Shown: positions 19,215 through 29,627, numbered from the stretch's first letter. The stretch: 64,000 nucleotides of DNA from Oerskovia turbata (GCF_000718325.1 NZ_JOFV01000001.1:186001-250000); one strand, 5' to 3'. Notes: generated by a model not told the origin, from the sequence alone. Numbers and translations are program-made.

Positions 19215-20237
19215 ATGGCTGGAAACTCACAACGACGCGGCGCGACCCGCAGCAGCAACAAGAAGGGCGCCGTCGCCGGCACGGGCGGCAAGAACCGCCG
19301 CGCCCTCGAAGGCCGCGGCCCGACGCCCAAGGCCGAGGACCGCACCTACCACAAGGCCCACAAGGCGAAGGTCGCCGCCGAGCGCCGCGACGCCACCTCG
19401 ACCGGCCCGCGCGCGCACGACGCCAAGAGCGCTGCCCGCGGCGGACGCCCCAGCGGGCGCACGCCCTCGCGCACGACCCGTTCGAGCAGCGCGAACGAGG
19501 TCGTCAACGGCCGCAACGCCGTGCTCGAAGCCCTGCGCGCCTACATCCCGGTCTCCGCGGTGTACATCGCGACGCGCCTCGAGGCTGACGACCGCACCAA
19601 GGAGATCCTGAACATCGCCTCCGGGCGCGGGTACAACCTCCTCGAGGTCACCAAGGCCGAGCTCGACCGCATGACCGACGGCTCGGTCCACCAGGGCGTC
19701 GCGATCCAGGTCCCGCCCTACGAGTACGCCGACCCCGAGGACCTGCTCGACCGCGCGCACGAGGCCGGCGAGCCGCCGCTCATCGTGGCCCTCGACGGTG
19801 TGACCGACCCGCGCAACCTCGGTGCCGTGCTGCGTTCCGCGGGCGCGTTCGGGGCACACGGCGTCCTGGTGCCCGAGCGTCGCGCGGCCGGCGTGACGGC
19901 ATCCGCGTGGAAGGTCTCCGCGGGCGCTGCGGCGCGCGTGCCCGTGGCCCGCGCGACCAACCTCGTCCGCACGCTCACCGAGTACAAGGCCGCCGGTTGC
20001 TTCATCGTGGGGCTCGACGGCGGCGGCCCGGTCGCCGTGGGCGAGCTCGCGTTCGGCAAGGACCCGCTCGTGCTCGTCGTCGGCTCCGAGGGCAAGGGCC
20101 TCTCGCGCCTCGTCCGCGAGACGTGCGACGTCGTCGCCTCGATCCCGATCCTCTCGGACGTCGAGTCCCTCAACGCCGGTGTCGCCGCCGGGATCTCGCT
20201 CTACGAGGTCGCGCGCCTGCGCTCCGCCGAGGACTGA
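19215..20237 (+). CDS. rlmB: 23S rRNA 2'-O-methyltransferase, SpoU/TrmH family
   Basis: A 340-aa SpoU-family RNA methyltransferase. About the first 90 residues are a basic, low-complexity extension (GNSQRRGATRSSNKKGAVAG and onward), followed by the L30e-like substrate-binding domain (NEVVNGRNAVLEALRAYIPV) and the knotted catalytic domain with ALDGVTDPRNLGAVLRSA, LVVGSEGKGLSRLVRE and SIPILSDVESLNAGVAAGIS, the three SpoU motifs. In E. coli RlmB methylates G2251. It follows cysS as in M. tuberculosis. Confidence 0.93.
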   Translation: MAGNSQRRGATRSSNKKGAVAGTGGKNRRALEGRGPTPKAEDRTYHKAHKAKVAAERRDATSTGPRAHDAKSAARGGRPSGRTPSRTTRSSSANEVVNGRNAVLEALRAYIPVSAVYIATRLEADDRTKEILNIASGRGYNLLEVTKAELDRMTDGSVHQGVAIQVPPYEYADPEDLLDRAHEAGEPPLIVALDGVTDPRNLGAVLRSAGAFGAHGVLVPERRAAGVTASAWKVSAGAAARVPVARATNLVRTLTEYKAAGCFIVGLDGGGPVAVGELAFGKDPLVLVVGSEGKGLSRLVRETCDVVASIPILSDVESLNAGVAAGISLYEVARLRSAED

Positions 20238-20256
20238 GTCCCCGCCTCGTTCGTCC

Positions 20257-20303
20257 AGGACGCCCCGTCGCGCCACCTTCCCGGGGGCGCGACGGGGCGT
20301 CCT
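20257..20303 (+). terminator. Terminator after rlmB
   Basis: Perfect 18-bp inverted repeat (20257-20274 with 20286-20303) with an 11-nt loop, 20 bp after the stop and between convergent genes. Confidence 0.85.
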
Positions 20304-20404
20304 GCGTCGGCGGCGTGCGACGCCGGCGGCGCGTCGCTGGCCGTGCGGGGGGCCGCCTGGCGGGGCACTGGGGCTGGTGGTGACGCAGGGCGCCCCGGCC
20401 GCGA

Positions 20405-21646
20405 CTACTCCTGCCGGTCGACCTCACCCGGGGCGAGGCCCAGGATCGCCTTCTCGTCGGGGCGGTGCCGCAGGACGTTCTCGACGTAGGAGGCCGTGGC
20501 CTCGGGCATGGGGATGTCGCGCCCGGCCTTCTCCGAGATGAACCAGCGGTGGTCGAGGATCTCGTGGAAGAGCTGGGCCGGCTGGAGCTTGCGCCGCAGG
20601 TCGCGCGGCACCGCCTGGATGGTCGGCTCGAAGACCCCGCTGAGCCAGTCGTGCGCGACGAACTCCTCGTCGTCGTTCTGGCGCTCGGCGGCGGCCCGGT
20701 AGGAGTCGAGGTCGTTGAGGAGGCGGCGTGCCTGGTTCTCCTGGACGTCGAGGCCCGTCAGGCGCAGCAGGCGGCGCGCGTGGTGGCCCGCGTCGACGAC
20801 CTTGGGCTGGATCTGGACGGTCGTGCCGTCGATGTCGGTCGTGATCGCGAGCTCGCCCACGTCGAAGCCCAGGTTGTTGAGGCGTTCGATGCGCGCGGCG
20901 ACGCGCCAGCGCTCGTCCGAGGCGAAGGTCTCGGCGTTCGTCAGGGCCTCCCAGAGCTCGTCGTAGCGTGCGACGAGCGCGTCACCCACGAGGATCTCGT
21001 CGATGTCCTCGTCGAGCAGCTCGCCTGCCGACAGGTCCATGAGCTCACCGATGATGTTGGTCCGGGCGAGGTCCACGTCGTAGCTGCGCTGGCCCGGGCT
21101 CAGCTCGCGGTGCAGGTCCCCGGTCTCGGCGTCGACGAGGTACGCGGCGAAGGTCTCGGCGTCGCGCCGGAAGAGCGTGTTGGACAGCGACACGTCGCCC
21201 CAGTAGAAGCCGATGAGGTGCAGGCGCACGAGCAGGACCGCGAGGGCGTCGATGAGCCGGGTCGCGGTGTCCGGCTGGAGGGCCTGGCTGAAGAGCGCGC
21301 GGTAGGGGAGCGAGAACTGCAGGTGCTCGGTGATGAGCACGGCTTCGAGCCGTTCGCCGTTCGCGTCGCTCCGGCCCGTGATGACCCCCACGGGCACGAC
21401 GCTGGGGACGTCGAGGCGGCTGAGCTGGCGCAGCAGCTCGTACTCGCGGTACGCGACGGACTCGCCGATCTCCTTGATCGCGATGACGCGGCCCGAGAGC
21501 CGCACGAAGCGCACGATGTGGCGCGAGATACCGCGGGGCAGGGCGGCCAGGACGCTGTCCGGCCACTCCTCCAGGGGGATGTCCCAGGGGAGGTCGAGCA
21601 GTGCTGGGTCGGGGGCTGACGCGGTGATCTGCAGGTTCTGCACCAT
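20405..21646 (-). CDS. DUF4032 kinase-fold protein
   Basis: A 413-aa protein with a lipopolysaccharide-kinase-like N-terminal region: VIAIKEIGESVAYREYELLR resembles the ATP-binding lysine segment, GFYWGDVSLSNTLF the catalytic loop, and AYLVDAETGDL the metal-binding segment. A C-terminal helical region (GVFEPTIQAVPRDLRRKLQP, then AELFHEIL-like and RDIPMPEATASYVENVL) fits DUF4032. The substrate is unknown. ATG 21646 has AAAGGA upstream. It lies downstream of the ABC ATPase on the same strand with a hairpin between them. Confidence 0.82.
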   Translation of the reverse strand: MVQNLQITASAPDPALLDLPWDIPLEEWPDSVLAALPRGISRHIVRFVRLSGRVIAIKEIGESVAYREYELLRQLSRLDVPSVVPVGVITGRSDANGERLEAVLITEHLQFSLPYRALFSQALQPDTATRLIDALAVLLVRLHLIGFYWGDVSLSNTLFRRDAETFAAYLVDAETGDLHRELSPGQRSYDVDLARTNIIGELMDLSAGELLDEDIDEILVGDALVARYDELWEALTNAETFASDERWRVAARIERLNNLGFDVGELAITTDIDGTTVQIQPKVVDAGHHARRLLRLTGLDVQENQARRLLNDLDSYRAAAERQNDDEEFVAHDWLSGVFEPTIQAVPRDLRRKLQPAQLFHEILDHRWFISEKAGRDIPMPEATASYVENVLRHRPDEKAILGLAPGEVDRQE

Positions 21647-21731
21647 GACAGGTCCTTTCTCCGCGGTGGCCGGTCGCGTGCGGGGGCGTGGTGGCGCGGA
21701 CGTTCCGCACCACCGGGAAGGATATGCGAAA

Positions 21732-21765
21732 GGGGGCGGCCCCGGCTGTCGCCGAGCCCGCCCCC
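21732..21765 (-). terminator. Candidate terminator after the ABC ATPase gene
   Basis: 8-bp GC-only stem GGGGGCGG / CCGCCCCC (21732-21739 with 21758-21765), 13 bp beyond the ATPase stop on the minus strand. Confidence 0.5.
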
Positions 21766-21778
21766 GTGTCGCTGTGGG

Positions 21779-22903
21779 TCAGCTGAGACGCAGGCCCGTC
21801 GCGGTCGAGAAGATGTGCGTGTTGCCGGGACGGATCGCCACGTAGATGCGCTCGCCCTTGGCGGGCACGTTGCGCGGGTCGACGCGGACGATGATCTGGT
21901 TGTCGCCGGCACCCGAGTGGATGTCCGCGTTGGCTGCCAGGTCGCCCTTGAGGGTGCCGTAGACGAACGCGTCGGAGCCGAGCTCCTCGACGATGTTGAC
22001 CTCGACCGGGAAGGCGCTCTCGTTGGCCTGCGAGGTGACCTCGAGGGCCTCGGGGCGGAAGCCGAGCGTGATCTTGCCCTTGTCGGCGTCGGTGATCTTG
22101 GCGGCGACGTCGCGCTCGAGCGGGATGCGGGCCGGGCCGACCTCTGCCAGGCCGTTGTTCACGGCGAACGTGCCGAGGTTCATCGCGGGCGAGCCGATGA
22201 AGCCGGCGACGAAGACGTTGGCGGGGGTGTCGTACATGTCGCGCGGCGTGCCGACCTGCTGCAGGAGGCCGTCCTTGAGGACCGCGATGCGGTCACCCAT
22301 GGTGAGGGCCTCGGTCTGGTCGTGCGTGACGTAGACGGTCGTGACGCCGAGGCGACGCTGGAGCGACGCGATCTGCGTACGGGTCTGGACACGCAGCTTG
22401 GCGTCGAGGTTCGACAGCGGCTCGTCCATGAGGAACACCTGGGGCTGACGCACGATCGCGCGGCCCATGGCGACACGCTGACGCTGACCACCCGAGAGCG
22501 CCTTGGGCTTGCGGTCCAGGTACTCGGTGAGGTCGAGGATCTTGGCGGCCTCCTCGACGCGCTGGCGGATGTCCGCCTTGGGCGTGCCGGCGATCTTCAG
22601 CGCGAAGCCCATGTTGTCCGCGACGGACATGTGGGGGTACAGCGCGTAGTTCTGGAACACCATCGCGATGTCGCGGTCCTTGGGCTGCACGTCGGTGACG
22701 TCGCGGTCACCGATGAAGATGTGCCCGCCGTTGACGTCCTCGAGGCCCGCGAGCATGCGGAGCGACGTCGACTTGCCACAACCCGAGGGGCCGACGAGGA
22801 CGAGGAACTCGCCGTCCTCGATGTGCAGGTTGAGCTGGTCCACCGCAGGACGCTCGGTCCCCGGGTAGAGCCGCGTTGCGTGGTCGAAAGTGACCGTAGC
22901 CAT
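21779..22903 (-). CDS. ugpC: Carbohydrate ABC transporter ATPase (UgpC/MsmK type)
   Basis: A 374-aa ATPase with an N-terminal nucleotide-binding domain (Walker [11 protein letters not shown]-loop VFQNYALYPHMSV, signature LSGGQRQRVAMGRAI, Walker B VFLMDEPLSNLDAKL) and a C-terminal TOBE/MalK regulatory domain (ITLGFRPEALEV). MsmK/MsiK-type ATPases are known to serve several sugar importers at once. The GH127 operon in this window has permeases but no ATPase, so this monocistronic gene is a good candidate to energise it. The 250-bp upstream spacer (22904-23153) shows no gene. Confidence 0.92.
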   Translation of the reverse strand: MATVTFDHATRLYPGTERPAVDQLNLHIEDGEFLVLVGPSGCGKSTSLRMLAGLEDVNGGHIFIGDRDVTDVQPKDRDIAMVFQNYALYPHMSVADNMGFALKIAGTPKADIRQRVEEAAKILDLTEYLDRKPKALSGGQRQRVAMGRAIVRQPQVFLMDEPLSNLDAKLRVQTRTQIASLQRRLGVTTVYVTHDQTEALTMGDRIAVLKDGLLQQVGTPRDMYDTPANVFVAGFIGSPAMNLGTFAVNNGLAEVGPARIPLERDVAAKITDADKGKITLGFRPEALEVTSQANESAFPVEVNIVEELGSDAFVYGTLKGDLAANADIHSGAGDNQIIVRVDPRNVPAKGERIYVAIRPGNTHIFSTATGLRLS

Positions 22904-23153
22904 GATGGGTACATCCCTCCACCGGCAGGTACGTGCCGGACGATCCGTTGTGTAGTGACGTGCCGCGCTTTCACGTGGTGCGTGTCTGCTGTGACACAGA
23001 AGAAGTCGAACTGCCAGGGCTTCCGGTCACCCGGGGGACCTGGTGGTCCGACGTCATCGTTGCTCGGCATCCTACCCCTGGTTCCTGAGTCCTCCGTCAC
23101 ACCCGGGTCACGTCCGGGTCACGGTCGTGGTCGTCAGGGGTTCTCAGGGGTTC

Positions 23154-24047
23154 TCAGGAGTCCAGCAGGTCGGCGAGCGTGGTCAGTGCGGCCGCGGCGC
23201 CGGCGGGGTCGGCGACGCGGTACGTGGCGAGGGTCTCGCCCTCGCCCACCTTGATGCCCACGTCGGCCGGGCCGAGCACCGCGAAGGCCCGCTCGTCGGT
23301 CACGTCGTCGCCCAGGTAGAGCACGGCGGGGGAGCCGAGCCGCGCGCGCAGCGTGTCGAGCGCGATGCCCTTGGAGGTCCTGGTGACCGCGATCTCGACG
23401 ACGTTCTTCCCGGCCATGACGTGCGCGCCGAGCCGGTCCCCGAGCTCGACGGCAGCGGCCGACGCGGTGTGCGCGGGCCCGACGGGTGACAGGCGGGTGT
23501 GGAGCACCGCGGCCGAGGGCTTGTGCTCGACCCAGGCACCCTCGATCGGTGCCGCGATCTCCTCGAGGCCGGATGCGACGTCGGCGAGCAGGTCGCGCTG
23601 CGCCTCGTCGAGCGCGACGGGGACGAGGCGGACGCGTGCCGCCGTCCCGTCGGCACGCACCGAGCGCTCGTCGTCGGTTCCGTCCCGCAGCGGTGCGAGC
23701 ACCTCGCCCGTCTCTGCCCCGTGGCTGCCGACGAGGAGCGCACCGGGCGGCGGCGAGGCGAGGTGCGCGAGGTCCTCGATCCGGCGGCCCGACACGAGCG
23801 CGACGCGCACCCGGTCGGGTCCGCACGCCGCGAGGCGCGCGAGGGCTGCGGCGGCGGCCGGGGTGGGGCGTGACGCGAGCGGGTCGTCCCCGAGGGGGGC
23901 GAGGACCCCGTCGAAGTCGCTGGCGACCAGGACGGGTCCGGTCCCTGCGTCCTGGTGGGGCGTCGCGGCGGCCGCGAGGGTCGCGAGGGCCACGCCGAGG
24001 TCGGCGGGTCCGCCGACCTCGGTCTGAGAGGTTCCCGACGCCGTCAC
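23154..24047 (-). CDS. otsB: Trehalose-6-phosphate phosphatase
   Basis: A 297-aa HAD-superfamily phosphatase that makes trehalose from trehalose 6-phosphate. The nucleophile motif is [11 protein letters not shown] near residue 43, motif II is [15 protein letters not shown], the substrate-cap region includes [16 protein letters not shown], and the acidic motif is [12 protein letters not shown]. The GTG start overlaps the otsA stop by four bases (GTGA), indicating coupled translation. Confidence 0.93.
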   Translation of the reverse strand: MTASGTSQTEVGGPADLGVALATLAAAATPHQDAGTGPVLVASDFDGVLAPLGDDPLASRPTPAAAAALARLAACGPDRVRVALVSGRRIEDLAHLASPPPGALLVGSHGAETGEVLAPLRDGTDDERSVRADGTAARVRLVPVALDEAQRDLLADVASGLEEIAAPIEGAWVEHKPSAAVLHTRLSPVGPAHTASAAAVELGDRLGAHVMAGKNVVEIAVTRTSKGIALDTLRARLGSPAVLYLGDDVTDERAFAVLGPADVGIKVGEGETLATYRVADPAGAAAALTTLADLLDS

Positions 24048-25534
24048 GCGCCTTCCCCTTCGACGGGTGCCTCGTCCGTGGGGCGGGACGGGGCGTGGGT
24101 GCGGGGCGTGTCGCGCGAGGGCATGGCCTGGAGCACGCCGAGGAACGACTCGGACCACTTCGAGACGTCGTCGGCGAGCACGCGGCGGCGCAGGCGGCGC
24201 ATGCGCTTGCGTTGCTCGCGCACGTCCATGTTCGCGGCCGCGACGATGATGTCCTTCATGCCGTCGATGTCGTGGGGGTTGACGAGCAGCGCGCCGCCCG
24301 CGAGCTCGTCGGCGGCCCCCGTGAACTCCGAGAGGACCAGGACGCCGCGGTCGTCGGAGCGGGCCGCGATGTACTCCTTGGCGACGAGGTTCATGCCGTC
24401 GCGCAGCGAGGTGACGAGCATGACGTCGGCCGCGAGGTAGAGCGCGGCCATCTCCTCGGGCGGGTAGGAGTGGTGCAGGTAGTGGATCGCGGCGTGGCCG
24501 ATCTCGGCGTACTCGCCGTTGATGCGGCCCACGAGGCCTTCGACCTGCTCGCGCAGCTCCTGGTAGGCGCCGACGTTCTCGCGGCTCGGGCTCGCGACCT
24601 GGACGAGCGTGACGTGCTCGACGTCGATGCGCCCGTCCTGGAGGATCTCGCCGTAGGCCTTGATGCGGTGGCGGATGCCCTTGGTGTAGTCGAGGCGGTC
24701 GACGCCGAGCATCATGCACTCGGGGTCGCCCAGGTCGGCGCGGATCTCGCGCGAGCGGGCCTGGACCTCGGGGGTCCGGGCGAGCTCGTCGAACGTCCGG
24801 GAGTCGATCGAGATGGGGAAGGCCGCGGCGCGGACGTTGCGCGAGGGGCGGTCCTCGTCGCCGGGGACGGTCACGATGGGGCCGCGGGTCGTGTAGCCCG
24901 TGAGGCGGCGCACGGCGCGGATGAAGTTGGACGCGTCGCCCGCGCGCTGGAACCCGATGAGGTCGGCGCCCAGGAGCCCGTCGATCACCTGGCGTCGCCA
25001 CGGGAGCTGCTGGAAGAGCTCGAGCGGTGGGAACGGGATGTGGTTGAAGAACCCGATCTTCAGGTCGGGGCGCTGCTCGCGCAGCATGCGTGGCACGAGC
25101 TGGAGCTGGTAGTCGTGGACCCAGACGGTCGCGCCCTGCTCGGCCTGCGCGGCGGCGGCGTCGGCGAAGCGCTGGTTGACGCGGCGGTACGCGTCCCACC
25201 ACTGCCGGTGGAACGCGGGGGGAGCGATCACGTCGTGGTAGAGCGGCCAGAGCGTGTCGTTGGAGAAGCCCTCGTAGTAGCGCTCGATCTCGGTCGCGGA
25301 CAGCGTCACGGGCACCAGGCGCATGTCGTCGGCGTCGAACGGGTCGACCTCGAGGTCAGGGGCTCCGGACCAGCCGACCCAGGCGCCGTCGGACTTCTGC
25401 ATGACGGGTTCGAGCGCGGTCACGAGTCCCCCGGGGGAGCGCTTCCAGTCGACGTGCCCCTCGTCGTCGACCGTGAAGTCGACGGGGAGCCGGTTGGACA
25501 CCACGACGAGGTCGTAGCCGTCTTTGCCAGTCAA
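24044..25534 (-). CDS. otsA: Trehalose-6-phosphate synthase
   Basis: A 496-aa GT20 glycosyltransferase that joins UDP- (or GDP-) glucose to glucose 6-phosphate. Motifs: [11 protein letters not shown] at the N-terminus, [63 protein letters not shown] and [18 protein letters not shown]. The start is TTG at 25534: AAGGAGA is 7 nt upstream, and the frame further upstream has A/T-rich codons unlike this genome. A long continuation of the frame upstream is a shadow of the kinase gene. Followed by otsB, it completes the OtsAB route. Confidence 0.95.
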   Translation of the reverse strand: MTGKDGYDLVVVSNRLPVDFTVDDEGHVDWKRSPGGLVTALEPVMQKSDGAWVGWSGAPDLEVDPFDADDMRLVPVTLSATEIERYYEGFSNDTLWPLYHDVIAPPAFHRQWWDAYRRVNQRFADAAAAQAEQGATVWVHDYQLQLVPRMLREQRPDLKIGFFNHIPFPPLELFQQLPWRRQVIDGLLGADLIGFQRAGDASNFIRAVRRLTGYTTRGPIVTVPGDEDRPSRNVRAAAFPISIDSRTFDELARTPEVQARSREIRADLGDPECMMLGVDRLDYTKGIRHRIKAYGEILQDGRIDVEHVTLVQVASPSRENVGAYQELREQVEGLVGRINGEYAEIGHAAIHYLHHSYPPEEMAALYLAADVMLVTSLRDGMNLVAKEYIAARSDDRGVLVLSEFTGAADELAGGALLVNPHDIDGMKDIIVAAANMDVREQRKRMRRLRRRVLADDVSKWSESFLGVLQAMPSRDTPRTHAPSRPTDEAPVEGEGA

Positions 25535-25642
25535 TGGAGATCTCCTTGGTATTCGGTTGAACTTTGGTGAAACTCCACCCAGGTTATCGGTGTCGCGTCC
25601 TGCGTGCTCCCGGGAGCGCAGGGCAGGGCCCCGATTTGTCGA

Positions 25643-25648
25643 TACCTT
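25643..25648 (+). promoter_or_regulatory. Leaderless-type -10 element of the kinase gene
   Basis: TACCTT with exactly 6 nt to ATG 25655; no ribosome binding site is seen. Confidence 0.45.
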
Positions 25649-25654
25649 GACACC

Positions 25655-27901
25655 ATGGAGGAGGCCAGCAGCAGACCAGCCGACCCGGCGCACGACCCGG
25701 CGCTCGACCCGGCGCGGAGCAGCGGTGCCGCGCGGCGCGGCGGCCTGCCCACGGGCAGCGAGGTCGGCGGGTACCGCATCCTCGCGCGGCTCGGCGCCGG
25801 CGCGATGGGCGCGGTCTACGAGGCCGAGGACGGCGGCGGGAACCTCGTTGCGATCAAGTTCCTGCACGCGCACCTCGACGTCGACGCGCAGGGGCGCGAG
25901 CGCCTTCGCCGCGAGGCCGTCGCCCTCCAGCGCCTGCGGCACCCCGCGGTCGCGCAGATCCTCGACGTCGAGCTCGACGGCTCCGAGGCGTTCATCGTGA
26001 CCGAGCTCGTCGACGGCCCCAACCTCGAGGAGGAGATCGCGACGGGCGGCCCGCTCGACGCGCGCGACCTGTTCGAGCTCGCGGACCAGCTCGCCGAGGC
26101 GCTCGAGGCGGTCCATGCGGCAGGGGTCGTGCACCGCGACCTCAAGCCCAGCAACGTCCTGGTGACCGAGAACGGCCCGGTCCTCATCGACTTCGGCATC
26201 GCGCACGGGCTCGACGAGGCCCGTGCGACCTCGACCGGCCTCGTCATGGGCACACCGGGCTACCTGGCCCCCGAGCTCCTCGAGGGCGCGGCCCCGAGCG
26301 CCAACAGCGACTGGTGGGGCTGGGCGGCGCTGCTCGCGTTCTCCGCGACCGGTCGCCCACCGTTCGGCATGCGCCCGGTCGAGGCCGTGCTCGCGCGCGC
26401 CCGGTCGGGAGAGGCGGACCTCGACGGGCTGGGGCCGCGGACGGCCGCGGCGCTCGCGGCGGCGCTGCGGGCGGACCCGGCCTCCCGGCTCGGCCCGTCG
26501 GAGGTCGCCGCGGTCCTGCACCGCGTGGCCCAGGAGGGAGACGGCCCGACGGCGTCGCCCGCCACGGGCGCGACGGCGGTCGTCCCGCACCACCTCGGGG
26601 GAGGGGGGAGCGCCGGTGGTGGGGGCAGGGCGGCCGGTGGCGCGGCGCTCGCCGGTACCGCCGCCGTGGCCGCCGCCGGAGGCACGCTCGCCGCTGCCGA
26701 GCGAGCGGCCGCCGTGGGGGCCGCGGCGCCCGCTGCCGCGAACGGGGCCGGCGGTGGCGCGGTGGCCACCGCGGGTGCCGGTGCGTCCGGTGCCGCGGCG
26801 ACCGTCGCCCTGCCGGCCTCGGCCGGGGACGTCCAGCCGACGAGCGTCGTCCCGACCGTGCGCTCGGCAGTGCCCGTGCCGCGGCCGACCCCGACCGCAC
26901 CGTCGATCCCGCCGCTCGCCGCGACCCAGATCATCGCGAACGACGGCCGGACCGTCGCGGTGCCGACGATGCCGCCGACCAGCATGCCGCCGACGGCCAT
27001 GTCGCCGACCGCGGTGCAGCCCGCCGTCCAGCAGCCCACCCTGAGGCAACCCCCGGCCCCCTCGGCGCCACCCGGGGCGTACCCGCCCGCCCAGGGCCCG
27101 TACCCCCCGCCGTCCCAGGGCCCGTACGCGCCGCAGCCCGCTCCTCCCGCGGACGCTCCGGCGTCGGGCAGGCGGAAGGGGCGTGGCGCGCAGGTGGCCG
27201 GAACCGAGGGTGGCGACCCGCTCGACGCGTTCGGCCAGCCCCTCGGCGAGGTGTCCGCGTCCGGCTACGCCCGACCCGCCCACCGGCGGCGCGCCGGGAC
27301 CGTCGCGGCCCTCGGGCTGCCGCTCGTGCTGCTCGCCGGGACGTACCCGGGCATCGCGTTCGTGCTCCTCGCCGTGGTCGTGGTCGTGCTGCGCGTCGTC
27401 GGGGTGGGGGCTGACTCGTTCCACGGCCGTCGCGAGCGCAAGGGTGTCCAGCGCAGCGACGGCGTGCGCTCGGTGGTCGCGGTGCCCTGGTACGCGCTGC
27501 GCGCGGTCGTCGGCGCCGTACCCTCGCTGCTCGTCGCGCTGTGCGGGGGCGTGCTGCTCGTCGTGGGCTCGTGGTGGCTGCTCGCGCCCGGGATGCTCGT
27601 CCTCGCGCCGCAGCAGACCGTCGAGGCGCGGTCGGTCGGCGGCGCCAACGAACCCTGGGTGTTCACGGTCGTGCTGTGCGTCGCGATGGTGGTCACGGTG
27701 CTGCTCGCGTGGTTCGGGCCGCTGTCCGGCCTCACCCGGTACGGCGCGCGCACCACGCTCGCGCACGTGGCCCCCGGCCGCGTCGGGGCGATCTTCCTGG
27801 TCCTCGCCGGGCTCGTCCTCGCAGCGATCGTGCTCTTCCCCCTCGGCGACGGGGCGCCGATCGACTGGGCCCCCTTCCCGGGACCGCCGCCCAGCCTGTG
27901 A
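25655..27901 (+). CDS. Membrane-anchored Ser/Thr protein kinase
   Basis: A 748-aa Hanks-type kinase. The catalytic domain occupies about residues 35-290: P-loop [16 protein letters not shown] lysine in VAIKFLHAH, catalytic loop [19 protein letters not shown], and YLAPELL. Then comes a long Ala/Gly/Val/Pro-rich region (about 300-530, with many [19 protein letters not shown] stretches) and at the C-terminus about five hydrophobic segments (from about residue 550). There are no PASTA or other extracellular sensor repeats, so this differs from PknB. The substrate is unknown. Its divergent neighbour is otsA. Confidence 0.9.
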   Translation: MEEASSRPADPAHDPALDPARSSGAARRGGLPTGSEVGGYRILARLGAGAMGAVYEAEDGGGNLVAIKFLHAHLDVDAQGRERLRREAVALQRLRHPAVAQILDVELDGSEAFIVTELVDGPNLEEEIATGGPLDARDLFELADQLAEALEAVHAAGVVHRDLKPSNVLVTENGPVLIDFGIAHGLDEARATSTGLVMGTPGYLAPELLEGAAPSANSDWWGWAALLAFSATGRPPFGMRPVEAVLARARSGEADLDGLGPRTAAALAAALRADPASRLGPSEVAAVLHRVAQEGDGPTASPATGATAVVPHHLGGGGSAGGGGRAAGGAALAGTAAVAAAGGTLAAAERAAAVGAAAPAAANGAGGGAVATAGAGASGAAATVALPASAGDVQPTSVVPTVRSAVPVPRPTPTAPSIPPLAATQIIANDGRTVAVPTMPPTSMPPTAMSPTAVQPAVQQPTLRQPPAPSAPPGAYPPAQGPYPPPSQGPYAPQPAPPADAPASGRRKGRGAQVAGTEGGDPLDAFGQPLGEVSASGYARPAHRRRAGTVAALGLPLVLLAGTYPGIAFVLLAVVVVVLRVVGVGADSFHGRRERKGVQRSDGVRSVVAVPWYALRAVVGAVPSLLVALCGGVLLVVGSWWLLAPGMLVLAPQQTVEARSVGGANEPWVFTVVLCVAMVVTVLLAWFGPLSGLTRYGARTTLAHVAPGRVGAIFLVLAGLVLAAIVLFPLGDGAPIDWAPFPGPPPSL

Positions 27902-27939
27902 CGCCCCGCGACTCACCGGAAACTCTCAGAATGCGCGGG

Positions 27940-27945
27940 TACCCT
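27940..27945 (+). promoter_or_regulatory. Leaderless-type -10 element of the small membrane protein gene
   Basis: TACCCT with 6 nt to GTG 27952. Confidence 0.4.
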
Positions 27946-27951
27946 GAGCCC

Positions 27952-28566
27952 GTGACCAGGACGTCCGCCCCGGGAGCGCCGACCGGCGCGACCTCCGGGA
28001 CAGCCCCGAGCGAGGCCGCACCCGCGGCCCGCCCGCGCGCGCGCACGGACCGCCCCGAGCGCCTGCTGGGGCGGTCGCTGACCGCCGCGACCTCGCTCGT
28101 CGTCGCAGGCTTCCTCCTGGTCGTCGGGACCCTGACGCTCCTCGCCGACCGCGGGTTCAGCCTCGTCCACCAGTGCGTGCCCGCCCCGGGCGGCTGGGGG
28201 GTCGCAGGCGTGCACCTGGCCCTCCTGCGGGAGACCGCCGACTGCCCCGCCGGCACCGCCGCGCTCGGGGGAGACCCCACCCGCGTGGTCACGGTCGTCG
28301 GCGTGCTCGCGCTGCCGGTGCTGCTCGCCCACCTCGCGCTGCTCCTCGCCGGGTGCGGGCTGGCCGCCGAGGCCCTGCGCGTCCGTGACCGGGCGACCGC
28401 CGTCCTGAGCCCGCGCCGCGCCGTCGCCCTCCTGCGGGCGCCGCTCGCACCCGTCGCCCTCTCGTGCCGGCAGGTCGTGCGGTCCGCGACCAAGGTGCTG
28501 CACCACCTCGCGCTCGCCGCGGTGCGCTCCCTGCGCGGGCCACCCGCCGCGCTCGCGGCCGCCTGA
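27952..28566 (+). CDS. Small membrane protein of unknown function
   Basis: A 204-aa protein that I do not recognise. It has a polar Ala/Pro/Arg-rich N-terminal tail (1-40), a hydrophobic segment (TSLVVAGFLLVVGTLTLLAD), an extracytoplasmic-looking loop with two cysteines (VHQCVPAPGG, ETADCPAG), a second hydrophobic segment (VVGVLALPVLLAHLALLLAG) and a basic C-terminal tail. GTG 27952 is preferred from promoter spacing; an in-frame ATG at 27931 is the alternative. It lies between the kinase gene and the DsbA-like gene on the same strand. Confidence 0.65.
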   Translation: MTRTSAPGAPTGATSGTAPSEAAPAARPRARTDRPERLLGRSLTAATSLVVAGFLLVVGTLTLLADRGFSLVHQCVPAPGGWGVAGVHLALLRETADCPAGTAALGGDPTRVVTVVGVLALPVLLAHLALLLAGCGLAAEALRVRDRATAVLSPRRAVALLRAPLAPVALSCRQVVRSATKVLHHLALAAVRSLRGPPAALAAA

Positions 28567-28703
28567 CGACTCGATCCCGACTCGTCACCGCCGCGCGACC
28601 CGGTGCCACCCGCACCCTGGGCACGCGTGGCACGGACCGCTACCCTCGCGACCAGTGCGCCCCCGCGTGGGGCCGCGCCACCACACGACCTCCAAGGACT
28701 CCC

Positions 28704-29546
28704 ATGTCGAACGAACCCCGTCAGACCAAGGCCGACCGCCGCGACGCTGCCCGCGCCGAAGCCCTCGCGCTGCGCGAGGCCCAGGCCAAGCGCGACAAGC
28801 GCAACCGTGCGATCACCATCGGCGCCCTCGTCGGTGGGCTCGCCGTGCTCATCGGCGCCTTCCTCTGGGTCTTCATCCCCGCGATGAACCAGAAGGAGGC
28901 GCGCACCACCGCACCCATGACCGGTGTCACCGCCCCCGCCACGGCCAACGACACGGGCGGCATCCCGATCGGCACGGACGGCGCCGCCGGGACCAGCACC
29001 GAGGGCGCCGTCGAGCTGGGCGTGTACTTCGACTACATGTGCCCCATCTGCGGTGACTTCGAGCAGGTCAACTCCGCCTCGATCGACGAGATGCGCGAGG
29101 CCGGGGACATCACCCTCGTCCAGCACCCCGTCGCGATCCTCAACCGCATGACGAACGCGCAGGAGTTCTCCACCCGCTCGGCCGCCGCTGCCGCGTACGT
29201 CGCCGAGCACGCCCCCGCCCAGTTCAACGCGTTCAACTCGGCGATGTTCGCCAACCAGCCCGAGGAGAACAAGGAGACGCTGACCGACGCGCAGATCGCG
29301 GAGATCGCCAAGACCGCGGGCGTCCCGGCCGACGTGGCCGACGAGATCGCCGCGGGTGCAGCGGTCGACGAGTTCGGCGACTGGGTCGAGGGCGCCACGA
29401 ACCTCGCGACGCAGAACCCCGACCTCGCCAACCCGCAGACCGGTGGCTTCGGCACGCCGACCATCACGATCAACGGCGAGCGCTGGGACGGCAACTGGAC
29501 CGACCCGGCCGAGCTCAAGAAGGCCGTCGAGGCAGCCAAGGGCTGA
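28704..29546 (+). CDS. DsbA-family thioredoxin-like membrane protein
   Basis: A 280-aa thiol-disulfide protein anchored in the membrane. It has a charged N-terminus (QTKADRRDAARAEALALREA), one membrane segment (about residues 35-57), then an extracytoplasmic thioredoxin domain with the redox motif C-P-I-C in YFDYMCPICGDFEQV and a cis-proline region GGFGTPTITING. The family oxidises or isomerises disulfides in secreted proteins. ATG 28704 follows an AAGGA site. The upstream TACCCT (28641-28646) may be its promoter -10. Confidence 0.88.
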   Translation: MSNEPRQTKADRRDAARAEALALREAQAKRDKRNRAITIGALVGGLAVLIGAFLWVFIPAMNQKEARTTAPMTGVTAPATANDTGGIPIGTDGAAGTSTEGAVELGVYFDYMCPICGDFEQVNSASIDEMREAGDITLVQHPVAILNRMTNAQEFSTRSAAAAAYVAEHAPAQFNAFNSAMFANQPEENKETLTDAQIAEIAKTAGVPADVADEIAAGAAVDEFGDWVEGATNLATQNPDLANPQTGGFGTPTITINGERWDGNWTDPAELKKAVEAAKG

Positions 29547-29585
29547 CCTGCCCGGTCGCTCGCGGTGCGCTCGCGGCAGCGTGCG

Positions 29586-29627
29586 TCGGTCGGCGTCCGT
29601 CCCTGGTGAGGGACGGACGCCGACCGA
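29586..29627 (+). terminator. Terminator after the DsbA-like gene
   Basis: Perfect 19-bp inverted repeat (29586-29604 with 29609-29627) with a GGTG tetraloop, 40 bp past the stop and before the tRNA gene. Confidence 0.85.

Noticed and set aside
24044..27916. A 1290-residue reading upstream of otsA
   Set aside because: The upstream part is the antisense of the kinase gene; otsA begins at the TTG at 25534 behind AAGGAGA.
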